Below are positions 51,917-64,000 of a stretch of 64,000 nt of DNA, in pieces (the stretch's first letter is position 1; each line of letters begins with the position of its first letter). The translations under genes were made by a program, and so were the position numbers. The DNA lies in NCBI GenBank assembly GCA_033782935.1, contig JAWQEG010000526.1, positions 335,501-399,500 on the forward strand, read 5' to 3'. This stretch comes from Petrolisthes cinctipes (lineage: Eukaryota; Arthropoda; Malacostraca; Decapoda; Porcellanidae). Below the pieces are notes generated by a model that was given only the letters and a program-made list of their open reading frames with translations, searched no databases and was not told the DNA's origin.

Positions 51917-54900
51917 GGGACCCCAAAATATTGAATTTTCGGGTGTTTTGAGCCTGAATTTGAGATATAAACGGGTACAGAAGATACATGCACATATTGA
52001 CTTTGGGCACCAAAAATATCGATTTTCAGCATGTTTTGGGCCTGAATTTTGAAAATACTCTAACACGGAGTAGGCATGTACAGATCGCTTCTGGGACCCC
52101 AAAATATCGAATTTTCGGGTGTTTAGGGCCAGAATTTGAGATATAAACGTGTACAGAAGATGCATGCACATATCGACTTTTGGGCACCTAAAAGATCGAT
52201 TTTCAGTATGTTTTTGGCCTGTATTTTGAAAATACTCTAACACGGAGTAGGCATGTACATATACCTTCTGGGACCTCTAAATATCGAGTTTTCGGGTGTT
52301 TTGGGACTGAATTTGAGATATCGATTTTTTGGCACCTAAAAGATCGATTTTTAGCATGTTTTTAGCCTATATTTTGAAAATATTCTAGCACTGAGTAGGC
52401 ATGTACAGATTGCTTCTGGGACCCCAAAATATTGAATTTTCGGGTGTTTTTGAGCCTGAATTTGAGATATAAACGGGTACAGAAGATACATGCACATATT
52501 GACTTTGGGCACCAAAAATATCGATTTTCAGCATGTTTTGGGCATGAATTTTGAAAATACTCTAACACTGAGTAGGCATGTACAGATTGCTTCTGGGACC
52601 CCAAAATATTGAATTTTCGGGTGTTTTGAGCCTGAATTTGAGATATAAACGGGTACTGAAGATGCATGCACATATCGACTTTTGTGCACCTAAAAGATCG
52701 ATTTTCAGTATATTTTGAGCATGTATTTTGAAAATACTCTAACACGGAGTAGGCATGTACAGATTGCTTCTGGGACCCCTAAATATCGAATTTTCGGGTG
52801 TTTTGGGACTGAATTTGAGATATCGACTTTTTGGCACCTAAAAGATCGATTTTTAGCATGTTTTTAGCCTATATTTTGAAAATATTCTAGCACTTCTGGG
52901 ACCCCAAAATATTGAATTTTCGGGTGTTTTGAGCCTGAATTTGAGATATAAACGGGTACAGAAGATACATGCACATATTGACTTTGGGCACCAAAAATAT
53001 CGATTTTCAACATGTTTTGGGCCTGAATTTTGAAAATACTCTAACACGGAGTAGGCATGTACAGATCGCTTCTGGGACCCCAAAATATCGAATTTTCGGG
53101 TGTTTAGGGCCAGAATTTGAGATATAAACGTGTACAGAAGATGCATGCACATATCGACTTTTGGGCACCTAAAAGATCGATTTTCAGTATGTTTTGAGCA
53201 TGTATTTTGAAAATACTCTAACACGGAGTAGGCATGTACAGATCGCTTCTGGGACCCCTAAATATCGAATTTTCGGGTGTTTTGGGACTGAATTTGAGAT
53301 ATCGACTTTTTGGCACCTAAAAGATCGATTTTTAGCATGATTTTAGCCTATATTTTGAAAATATTCTAGCACTGAGTAGGCATGTACAGATTGCTTCTGG
53401 GACCCCAAAATATTGAATTTTCGGGTGTTTTGAGCCAGAATTTGAGATATAAACGGGTACAGAAGATACATGCACATATTGACTTTGGGCATCTAAAATA
53501 TCGATTTTCAGCATGTTTTGGGCCTGTATTTTGAAAATACTCTAACACTGAGTAGGCATGTACAGATTGCTTCTGGGACCCCAAAATATTGAATTTTCGG
53601 GTGTTTTGAGCCTGAATTTGAGATATAAACGGGTACTGAAGATGCATGCACATATCGACTTTTGGGCACCTAAAAGATCGATTTTCAGTATGTTTTGAGC
53701 ATGTATTTTGAAAATACTCTAACACGGAGTAGGCATGTCCAGATCGCTTCTGGGACCCCTACATATCGAATTTTCGGGTGTTTTGGGACTGAATTTGAGA
53801 TATCGACTTTTTGGCACCTAAAAGATCGATTTTTAGCATGTTTTTTAGGCTATATTTTGAAAATATTCTAGCACTGAGTAGGCATGTACAGATTGCTTCT
53901 GGGACCCCAAAATATTGAATTTTTGGGTGTTTTGAGCCTGAATTTGAGATATAAACGGGTACAGAAGATACATGCACATATTGACTTTGGGCACCAAAAA
54001 TATCGATTTTCAGCATGTTTTGGGCCTGAATTTTGAAAATACTCTAACACGGAGTAGGCATGTACAGATCGCTTCTGGGACCCCAAAATATCGAATTTTC
54101 GGGTGTTTAGGGCCAGAATTTGAGATATAAACGGGTACAGAAGATGCATGCACATATCTACTTTTGTGCACCTAAAAGATCGATTTTTAGTATGTTTTGA
54201 GCATGTATTTTGAAAATACTCTAACACGGAGTAGGCATGTACAGATCGCTTCTGGGACCCCTAAATATCGAATTTTCGGGTGTTTTGGGACTGAATTTGT
54301 GATATCGACTTTTTGGCACCTAAAAGATCGATTTTTAGCATGTTTTTAGCCTATATTTTGAAAATATTCTAGCACTGAGTAGGCATGTACAGATTGCTTC
54401 TGGGACCCCAAAATATTGAATTTTCGGGTGTTTTGAGCCTGAATTTGAGATATAAACGGGTACAGAAGATACATGCACATATTGACTTTGGGCATCAAAA
54501 ATATTGATTTTCAGCATGTTTTCGGCCTGAATTTTGAAAATACTCTAACACGGAGTAGGCATGTACAGATCGCTTCTGGGACCCCAAAATATCGAATTTT
54601 CGGGTGTTTAGGGCCAGAATTTGAGATATAAACGTGTACAGAAGATGCATGCACATATCGACTTTTGGGCACCTAAAAGATCGATTTTCAGTATGTTTTT
54701 GGCCTGTATTTTGAAAATACTCTAACACGGAGTAGGCATGTACAGATACCTTCTGGGACCTCTAAATATAGAATTTTCGGGTGTTTTGGGACTGAATTTG
54801 AGATATCGATTTTTTGGCACTTAAAAGACCGATTTTTAGCATATTTTTAGCCTATATTTTGAAAATATTCTAGCACTGAGTAGGCATGTACAGATTGCTT

Positions 54901-56708
54901 CTGGGACCCCAAAATATTGAATTTTCGGGTGTTTTGAGCCTGAATTTGAGATATAAACGGGTACTGAAGATGCATGCACATATCGACTTTTGTGCACCTA
55001 AAAGATCGATTTTCAGTATGTTTTGAGCATGTATTTTGAAAATACTCTAACACTTAGTAGGCATGTACAGATTGCTTCTGGGACCCCTAAATATCGAATT
55101 TTCGGGTGTTTTGGGACTGAATTTGAGATATCGACCTTTTGGCACCTAAAAGATCGATTTTTAGCATGTTTTTAGCCTATATTTTGAAAATATTCTAGCA
55201 CTGAGTAGGCATGTACAGATTGCTTCTGGGACCCCAAAATATTGAATTTTCGGGTGTTTTGAGCCAGAATTTGAGATATAAACGGGTACAGAAGATACAT
55301 GCACATATTGACTTTGGGCATCTAAAATATCGATTTTCAGCATGTTTTGGGCCTGTATTTTGAAAATACTCTAACACTGAGTAGGCATGAACAGATTGCT
55401 TCTGGGACCCCAAAATATTGAATTTTCGGGTGTTTTGAGCCTGAATTTGAGATATAAACGGGTACAGAAGATGCATGCACATATCTACTTTTGTGCACCT
55501 AAAAGATCGATTTTCAGTATGTTTTGAGCATGTATTTTGAAAATACTCTAACACGGAGAAGGCATGTACAGATCGCTTCTGGGACCCCTAAATATCGAAT
55601 TTTCTGGTGTTTTGGGACTGAATTTGTGATATCGACTTTTTGGCACCTAAAAGATCGATTTTTAGCATGTTTTTAGCCTATATTTTGAAAATATTCTAGC
55701 ACTGAGTAGGCATGTACAGATTGCTTCTGGGACCCCAAAATATTGAATTTTCGGGTGTTTTGAGCCTGAATTTGAGATATAAACGGGTACAGAAGATACA
55801 TGCACATATTGACTTTGGGCACCAAAAATATCGATTTTCAGCATGTTTTGGGCCTGAATTTTGAAAATAGTCTAACACGGAGTAGGCATGTACAGATCGC
55901 TTCTGGGACCCCAAAATATCGAATTTTCGGGTGTTTAGGGCCAGAATTTGAGATATAAACGTGTACAGAAGATGCATGCACATATCGACTTTTGGGCACC
56001 TAAAAGATCGATTTTCAGTATGTTTTTGGCCTGTATTTTGAAAATACTCTAACACGGAGTAGGCATGTACAGATACCTTCTGGGACCTCTAAATATCGAA
56101 TTTTCGGGTGTTTTGGGACTGAATTTGAGATATCGATTTTTTGGCACCTAAAAGATCGATTTTTAGCATGTTTTTAGCCTATATTTTGAAAATATTCTAG
56201 CACTGAGTAGGCATGTACAGATTGCTTCTGGGACCCCAAAATATTGAATTTTCGGGTGTTTTGAGCCAGAATTTGAGATATAAACGGGTACAGAAGATAC
56301 ATGCACATATTGACTTTGGGCACCAAAAATATCGATTTTCAGCATGTTTTGGGCCTGAATTTTGAAAATACTCTAACACTGAGTAGGCATGTACAGATTG
56401 CTTCTGGGACCCCAAAATATTGAATTTTCGGGTGTTTTGAGCCTGAATTTGAGATATAAACGGGTACTGAAGATGCATGCACATATCGACTTTTGTGCAC
56501 CTAAAAGATCGATTTTCATTATGTTTTGAGCATGTATTTTGAAAATACTCTAACACGGAGTAGGCATGTACAGATTGCTTCTGGGACCCCTAAATATCGA
56601 ATTTTCGGGTGTTTTGGGACTGAATTTGAGATATCGACTTTTTGGCACCTAAAAGATCGATTTTTAGCATGTTTTTAGCCTATATTTTGAAAATATTCTA
56701 GCACTTCT
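51917..56708. repeat. 5,292-bp recent tandem duplication, copy 2 (one trimer lost)
   Basis: It is collinear with copy 1 at an offset of 5,292 bp up to about 55,390 and 4,792 bp from about 55,490 onward. The lost 500 bp equals one trimer (the copy-1 unit is one base short because of TTTTGGGTG near 50,134). The right limit is set by the return of the 22-bp deletion join at 56,704. Confidence 0.9.
55378..55554. repeat. Hybrid b monomer marking the lost trimer
   Basis: The left end carries CATGAACAGATTGC, the mark of the copy-1 monomer near 50,090. The right part carries GGTACAGAAGATGC and ATATCTACTTTTG, marks of the b' monomer near 50,665-50,700. The switch lies between about 55,395 and 55,465, where both parents are alike. 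This is the junction of an in-register loss of one 501-bp unit. Confidence 0.88.
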
Positions 56709-59700
56709 GGGACCCCAAAATATTGAATTTTCGGGTGTTTTGAGCCTGAATTTGAGATATAAACGGGTACAGAAGATACATGCACATATTGACTTTGGGC
56801 ACCAAAAATATCGATTTTCAGCATGTTTTGGGCCTGAATTTTGAAAATACTCTAACACGGAGTAGGCATGTACAGATCGCTTCTGGGACCCCAAAATATC
56901 GAATTTTCGGGTGTTTAGGGCCAGAATTTGAGATATAAACGTGTACAGAAGATGCATGCACATATCGACTTTTGGGCAACTAAAAGATCGATTTTCAGTA
57001 TGTTTCGAGCATGTATTTTGAAAATACTCTAACACGGAGTAGGCATGTACAGATCGCTTCTGGGACCCCTAAATATCGAATTTTCGGGTGTTTTGGGACT
57101 GAATTTGAGATATCGACTTTTTGGCACCTAAAAGATCGATTTTTAGCATGTTTTTAGCCTATATTTTGAAAATATTCTAGCACTGAGTAGGCATGTACAG
57201 ATTGCTTCTGGGACCCCAAAATATTGAATTTTCGGGTGTTTTGAGCCAGAATTTGAGATATAAACGGGTACAGAAGATACATGCACATATTGACTTTGGG
57301 CATCTAAAATATCGATTTTCAGCATGTTTTGGGCCTGTATTTTGAAAATACTCTAACACTGAGTAGGCATGTACAGATTGCTTCTGGGACCCCAAAATAT
57401 TGAATTTTCGGGTGTTTTGAGCCTGAATTTGAGATATAAACGGGTACTGAAGATGCATGCACATATCGACTTTTGGGCACCTAAAAGATCGATTTTCAGT
57501 ATGTTTTGAGCATGTATTTTGAAAATACTCTAACACGGAGTAGGCATGTCCAGATCGCTTCTGGGACCCCTACATATCGAATTTTCGGGTGTTTTGGGAC
57601 TGAATTTGAGATATCGACTTTTTGGCACCTAAAAGATCGATTTTTAGCATGTTTTTTAGGCTATATTTTGAAAATATTCTAGCACTGAGTAGGCATGTAC
57701 AGATTGCTTCTGGGACCCCAAAATATTGAATTTTTGGGTGTTTTGAGCCTGAATTTGAGATATAAACGGGTACAGAAGATACATGCACATATTGACTTTG
57801 GGCACCAAAAATATCGATTTTCAGCATGTTTTGGGCCTGAATTTTGAAAATACTCTAACACGGAGTAGGCATGTACAGATCGCTTCTGGGACCCCAAAAT
57901 ATCGAATTTTCGGGTGTTTAGGGCCAGAATTTGAGATATAAACGGGTACAGATGATGCATGCACATATCTACTTTTGTGCACCTAAAAGATCGATTTTCA
58001 GTATGTTTTGAGCATGTATTTTGAAAATACTCTAACACGGAGTAGGCATGTACAGATCGCTTCTGGGACCCCTAAATATCGAATTTTCGGGTGTTTTGGG
58101 ACTGAATTTGTGATATCGACTTTTTGGCACCTAAAAGATCGATTTTTAGCATGTTTTTAGCCTATATTTTGAAAATATTCTAGCACTGAGTAGGCATGTA
58201 CAGATTGCTTCTGGGACCCCAAAATATTGAATTTTCGGGTGTTTTGAGCCTGAATTTGAGATATAAACGGGTACAGAAGATACATGCACATATTGACTTT
58301 GGGCACCAAAAATATTGATTTTCAGCATGTTTTGGGCCTGAATTTTGAAAATACTCTAACACGGAGTAGGCATGTACAGATCGCTTCTGGGACCCCAAAA
58401 TATCGAATTTTCGGGTGTTTAGGGCCAGAATTTGAGATATAAACGTGTACAGAAGATGCATGCACATATCGACTTTTGGGCACCTAAAAGATCGATTTTC
58501 AGTATGTTTTTGGGCTGTATTTTGAAAATACTCTAACACGGAGTAGGCATGTACAGATACCTTCTGGGACCTCTAAATATCGAATTTTCGGGTGTTTTGG
58601 AACTGAATTTGAGATATCGATTTTTTGGCACCTAAAAGATCGATTTTTAGCATGTTTTTAGCCTATATTTTGAAAATATTCTAGCACTGAGTAGGCATGT
58701 ACAGATTGCTTCTGGGACCCCAAAATATTGAATTTTCGGGTGTTTTGAGCCTGAATTTGAGATATAAACGGGTACAGAAGATACATGCACATATTGACTT
58801 TGGGCACCAAAAATATCGATTTTCAGCATGTTTTGGGCCTGAATTTTGAAAATACTCTAACACTGAGTAGGCATGTACAGATTGCTTCTGGGACCCCAAA
58901 ATATTGAATTTTCGGGTGTTTTGAGCCTGAATTTGAGATATAAACGGGTACTGAAGATGCATGCACATATCGACTTTTGTGCACCTAAAAGATCGATTTT
59001 CAGTATGTTTTGAGCATGTATTTTGAAAATACTCTAACACTTAGTAGGCATGTACAGATTGCTTCTGGGACCCCTAAATATAGAATTTTCGGGTGTTTTG
59101 GGACTGAATTTGAGATATCGACTTTTTGGCACCTAAAAGATCGATTTTTAGCATGTTTTTAGCCTATATTTTGAAAATATTCTAGCACTGAGTAGGCATG
59201 TACAGATTGCTTCTGGGACCCCAAAATATTGAATTTTCGGGTGTTTTGAGCCTGAATTTGAGATATAAACGGGTACAGAAGATACATGCACATATTGACT
59301 TTGGGCATCTAAAATATCGATTTTCATCATGTTTTGGGCCTGTATTTTGAAAATACTCTAACACTGAGTAGGCATGAACAGATTGCTTCTGGGACCCCAA
59401 AATATTGAATTTTCGGGTGTTTTGAGCCTGAATTTGAGATATAAACGGGTACTGAAGATGCATGCACATATCGACTTTTGGGCACCTAAAAGATCGATTT
59501 TCAGTATGTTTTGTGCATGTATTTTGAAAATACTCTAACACGGAGTAGGCATGTACAGATCGCTTCTGGGACCCCTACATATCAAATTTTCGGGTGTTTT
59601 GGGACTGAATTTAAGATATCGACTTTTTGGCACCTAAAAGATCGATTTTTAGCATGTTTTTAGCCTATATTTTGAAAATATTCTAGCACTGAGTAGGCAT

Positions 59701-60195
59701 GTACAGATTGCTTCTGGGACCCCAAAATATTGAATTTTCGGGTGTTTTGAGCCTGAATTTGAGATATAAACGGGTACAGAAGATACATGCACATATTGAC
59801 TTTGGGCACCAAAAATATCGATTTTCAGCATGTTTTCGGCCTGAATTTTGAAAATACTCTAACACGGAGTATGCATGTACAGATCGCTTCTGGGACCCCA
59901 AAATATCGAATTTTCGTGTGTTTAGGGCCAGAATTTGAAATATAAACGGGTACAGAAGATGCATGCACATATCTACTTTTGTGCACCTAAAAGATCGATT
60001 TTCAGTATGTTTTGAGCATGTATTTTGAAAATACTCTAACACGGAGTAGGCATGTACAGATCGCTTCTGGGACCCCTAAATATCGAATTTTCGGGTGTTT
60101 TGGGACTGAATTTGAGATATCGACTTTTTGTCACCTAAAAGATCGATTTTTAGCATGTTTTTAGCCTATATTTTGAAAATATTCTAGCACTGAGT

Positions 60196-60520
60196 AGGCA
60201 TGTACAGATTGCTTCTGGGACCCCAAAATGTTGAATTTTCGGGTGTTTTGAGCCTGAATTTGAGATATAAACGGGTACAGAAGATACATGCACATATTGA
60301 CTTTGGGCACCAAAAATATCGATTTTCAGCATGTTTTGGGCCTGAATTTTGAAAATACTCTAACACGGAGTAGGCATGTACAGATCGCTTCTGGGACCCC
60401 AAAATATCGAATTTTCGGGTGTTTTGGGACTGAATTTGAGATATCGACTTTTTGGCACCTAAAAGATCGATTTTTAGCATATTTTTAGCCTATATTTTTG
60501 AAAATATTCTAGCACTGAGT
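60196..60520. repeat. Two-monomer variant unit with b'/c hybrid
   Basis: Landmarks at 60,196, 60,372 and 60,521 give 176 + 149 bp. The second monomer begins like b' (GACCCCAAAATATCG) and ends like c (TTTTGGGACTGAATTTG, GATATCGAC), with one extra T in TATATTTTTG. One trimer has been shortened by exchange inside the shared TTTTCGGGTGTTT. Confidence 0.85.
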
Positions 60521-63500
60521 AGGCATGTACAGATTGCTTCTGGGACCCCAAAATATTGAATTTTCGGGTGTTTTGAGCCAGAATTTGAGATATAAACGGG
60601 TACAGAAGATACATGCACATATTGACTTTGGGCATCTAAAATATCGATTTTCAGCATGTTTTGGGCCTGTATTTTGAAAATACTCTAACACTGAGTAGGC
60701 ATGTACAGATTGCTTCTGGGACCCCAAAATATTGAATTTTCGGGTGTTTTGAGCCTGAATTTGAGATATAAACGGGTACTGAAGATGCATGCACATATCG
60801 ACTTTTGGGCACCTAAAAGATCGATTTTCAGTATGTTTTGAGCATGTATTTTGAAAATACTCTAACACGGAGTAGGCATGTACAGATCGCTTCTGGGACC
60901 CCTACATATCGAATTTTCGGGTGTTTTGGGACTGAATTTGAGATATCGACTTTTTGGCACCTAAAAGATCGATTTTTAGCATGTTTTTAGCCTATATTTT
61001 GAAAATATTCTAGCACTGAGTAGGCATGTACAGATTGCTTCTGGGACCCCAAAATGTTGAATTTTCGGGTGTTTTGAGCCTGAATTTGAGAAATAAACGG
61101 GTACAGAAGATACATGCACATATTGACTTTGGGCACCAAAAATATCGATTTTCAGCATGTTTTGGGCCTGAATTTTGAAAATACTCTAACACGGAGTAGG
61201 CATGTACAGATCGCTTCTGGGACCCCAAAATATCGAATTTTCGGGTGTTTAGGGCCAGAATTTGAGATATAAACGGGTACAGAAGATGCATGCACATATC
61301 TACTTTTGTGCACCTAAAAGATCGATTTTCAGTATGTTTTGAGCATGTATTTTGAAAATACTCTAACACGGAGTAGGCATGTACAGATCGCTTCTGGGAC
61401 CCCTAAATATCGAATTTTCGGGTGTTTTGGGACTGAATTTGAGATATCGACTTTTTGGCACCTAAAAGATCGATTTTTAGCATGTTTTTAGCCTATATTT
61501 TGAAAATATTCTAGCACTGAGTAGGCATGTACAGATTGCTTCTGGGACCCCAAAATATTGAATTTTCGGGTGTTTTGAGCCTGAATTTGAGATATAAACG
61601 GGTACATAAGATACATGCACATATTGACTTTGGGCACCAAAAATATCGATTTTCAGCATGTTTTGGGCCTGAATTTTGAAAATACTCTAACACTGAGTAG
61701 GCATGTACAGATCGCTTCTGGGACCCCAAAATATCTAATTTTCGGGTGTTTAGGGCCAGAATTTGAGATATAAACGTGTACAGAAGATGCATGCACATAT
61801 CGACTTTTAGGCACCTAAAAGATCGATTTTCAGTATGTTTTTGGCCTGTATTTTGAATATACTCTAACACGGAGTAGGCATGTACAGATACCTTCTGGGA
61901 CCTCTAAATATCGAATTTTCGGGTGTTTTGGGACTGAATTTGAGATATCGATTTTTTGGCACATAAAAGATCGATTTTTAGCATGTTTTTAGCCTATATT
62001 TTGAAAATATTCTAGCACTGAGTAGGCATGTACAGATTGCTTCTGGGACCCCAAAATATTGAATTTTCGGGTGTTTTGAGCCTGAATTTGAGATATAAAC
62101 GGATACAGAAGATACATGCACATATTGACTTTGGGCACCAAAAATATCGATTTTCAGCATGTTTTGGGCCTGAATTTTGAAAATACTCTAACACTGAGTA
62201 GGCATGTACAGATTGCTTCTGGGACCCCATAATATTGAATTTTCGGGTGTTTTGAGCCTGAATTTGAGATATAAACGGGTACTGAAGATGCATGCACATA
62301 TCGACTTTTGTGCACCTAAAAGATCGATTTTCAGTATGTTTTGAGCATGTATTTTGAAAATACTCTAACACGGAGTAGGCATGTACAGATCGCTTCTGGG
62401 ACCCCTAAATATCGAATTTTCGGGTGTTTTGGGACTGAATTTGAGATATCGACTTTTTGGCACCTAAAAGATCGATTTTTAGCATGTTTTTAGGCTATAT
62501 TTTGAAAATATTCTAGCACTGAGTAGGCATGTACAGATTGCTTCTGGAACCCCAAAATATTAAATTTTCGGGTGTTTTGAGCCTGAATTTGAGATATAAA
62601 CGGGTACAGAAGATACATGCACATATTGACTTTGGGCATCTAAAATATCGATTTTCTGCATGTTTTGGGCCTGTATTTTGAAAATACTCTAACACTGAGT
62701 AGGCATGTACAGATTGCTTCTGGGACCCCAAAATATTGAATTTTCGGGTGTTTTGAGCCTGAATTTGAGATATAAACGGGTACTGAAGATGCATGCACAT
62801 ATAGACTTTTGTGCACCTAAAAGATCGATTTTCAGTATGTTTTGAGCATGTATTTTGAAAATACTCTAACACGGAGTAGGCATGTACAGATCGCTTCTGG
62901 GACCCCTAAATATCGAATTTTCGGGTGTTTTGGGACTGAATTTGAGATATCGACTTTTTGGCACCTAAAAGATCGATTTTTAGCATGTTTTTAGCCTATA
63001 TTTTGAAAATATTCTAGCACTGAGTAGGCATGTACAGATTGCTTCTGGGACCCCAAAATATTGAATTTTCGGGTGTTTTGAGCCAGAATTTGAGATATAA
63101 ACGGGTACAGAAGATACATGCACATATTGACTTTGGGCATCTAAAATATCGATTTTCAGCATGTTTTGGGCCTGTATTTTGAAAATACTCTAACACTGAG
63201 TAGGCATGAACAGATTGCTTCTGGGACCCCAAAATATTGAATTTTCGGGTGTTTTGAGCCTGAATTTGAGATATAAACGGGTACTGAAGATGCATGCACA
63301 TATCGACTTTTGGGCACCTAAAAGATCGATTTTCAGTATGTTTTGAGCATGTATTTTGAAAATACTCTAACACGGAGTAGGCATGTACAGATCGCTTCTG
63401 GGACCCCTACATATCGAATTTTCGGGTGTTTTGGGACTGAATTTGAGATATCGACTTTTTGGCACCTAAAAGATCGATTTTCAACATGTTTTTAGCCTAT

Positions 63501-63526
63501 ATTTTGAAAATATTCTAGCACTGAGT

Positions 63527-64000
63527 AGGCATGTACAGATTGCTTCTGGGACCCCAAAATATTGAATTTTCGGGTGTTTTGAGCCTGAATTTGAGATATA
63601 AACGGGTACAGAAGATACATGCACATATTGACTTTGGGCACCAAAAATATCGATTTTCAGCATGTTTTGGGCCTGAATTTTGAAAATACTCTAACACGGA
63701 GTAGGCATGTACAGATCGCTTCTGGGACCCCAAAATATCGAATTTTCGGGTGTTTAGGGCCAGAATTTGAGATATAAACGGGTACAGAAGATGCATGCAC
63801 ATATCTACTTTTGTGCACCTAAAAGATCGATTTTCAGTATGTTTTGAGCATGTATTTTGAAAATACTCTAACACGGAGTAGGGATGTACAGATCGCTTCT
63901 GGGACCCCTAAATATCGAATTTTCGGGTGTTTTGGGACTGAATTTGAGATATTGACTTTTTGGCACCTAAAAGATCGATTTTTAGCATGTTTTTAGCCTA
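63527..64000. repeat. Last trimer, cut by the window edge
   Basis: Monomer a starts at 63,527, b' at 63,703 and c at 63,880. The window ends inside c, so the array continues to the right. Confidence 0.9.

Larger units (their letters stand above)
11558..64000. repeat. Domain B: 501-bp trimeric higher-order satellite array
   Basis: Landmark spacing changes to a repeating 176, 177, 148 pattern (total 501 bp). The period is visible at 16,070, 16,571, 17,072 and 17,573, among many others. Each trimer has monomer a (GATTGCTT, GATACATGCAC), monomer b (CGACTTTTG followed by GCACCTAAAAGATCG) and short monomer c (GACCCCTAAATATCG, GATATCGACTTTTTGGC). About 100 trimers follow, interrupted by variant units with one monomer more or fewer. 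The array runs through the right edge. No gene or foreign insertion is seen. Confidence 0.97.

Noticed and set aside
12371..63874. Recurring 119-codon minus-strand open frames, one per trimer
   Set aside because: The 501-bp period is 3 x 167, so the frame is preserved from trimer to trimer and the same open stretch and stop repeat. Substitutions and indels fall without regard to codon position. This is a by-product of the repeat, not a gene family.
1..64000. CRISPR array
   Set aside because: Repeats are 148-177 bp and directly adjacent, with no short repeats separated by unique spacers.
1..64000. Transposable element or retroelement within the array
   Set aside because: No stretch departs from the monomer frame, no terminal repeats or target-site duplications are seen, and translations show no transposase, integrase or reverse transcriptase motifs.
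1..64000. Alpha satellite (171 bp) or another named centromere repeat
   Set aside because: The period is 176 bp and the sequence does not match the alpha satellite or the plant centromere monomers I know. I cannot exclude a named family without a database search.

Overview
The whole 64-kb window is satellite DNA, with no unique sequence and no supportable gene. Every position I checked falls inside a tandem repeat with a 176-bp basic monomer of about 38% G+C (counted on one monomer). This composition and length point to a eukaryote, most plausibly a centromeric or pericentromeric array. I do not recognise the satellite family, so species and chromosome remain open. CpG is not strongly depleted (about seven per monomer in the left part), which is unlike a typical heavily methylated vertebrate satellite but does not settle the lineage.

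The window has two domains. Domain A (1 to about 11,557) holds 65 full monomers of 176 bp, a few of 175 or 177 bp, in irregular nested duplications of 4, 5, 6, 8, 12 and 14 monomers whose copies have diverged visibly. Domain B (about 11,558 to 64,000) is built on a 501-bp trimer of monomers a (176 bp), b (177 bp) and c (148 bp). Monomer c is a b-like monomer that lost 29 bp inside. The switch between domains happens within one or two monomers. Roughly 100 trimers follow and run off the right edge.

Domain B is layered. From 12 to 23 kb there are mixed trimers, dimers and short duplications. From 23 to 36 kb there are longer compound units of 1,327 bp (8 monomers) and 826 bp (5 monomers), plus a 2,655-bp tandem duplication. 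From 36 to 64 kb two trimer subtypes are intermixed, and 46.6-56.7 kb holds a recent, nearly identical 5.3-kb tandem duplication in which the second copy has lost exactly one trimer. Hybrid monomers mark several exchange points, as expected from unequal crossing-over or replication slippage in register with the monomer.

Many minus-strand ORFs of 60-178 codons exist, but they recur with the repeat and I treat none as a gene. There are no RNA genes, CRISPR arrays, transposon ends or other recognisable elements. The interest lies in the array's architecture: the nucleosome-sized unit lengths, the deletion that created monomer c, and the record of exchanges.
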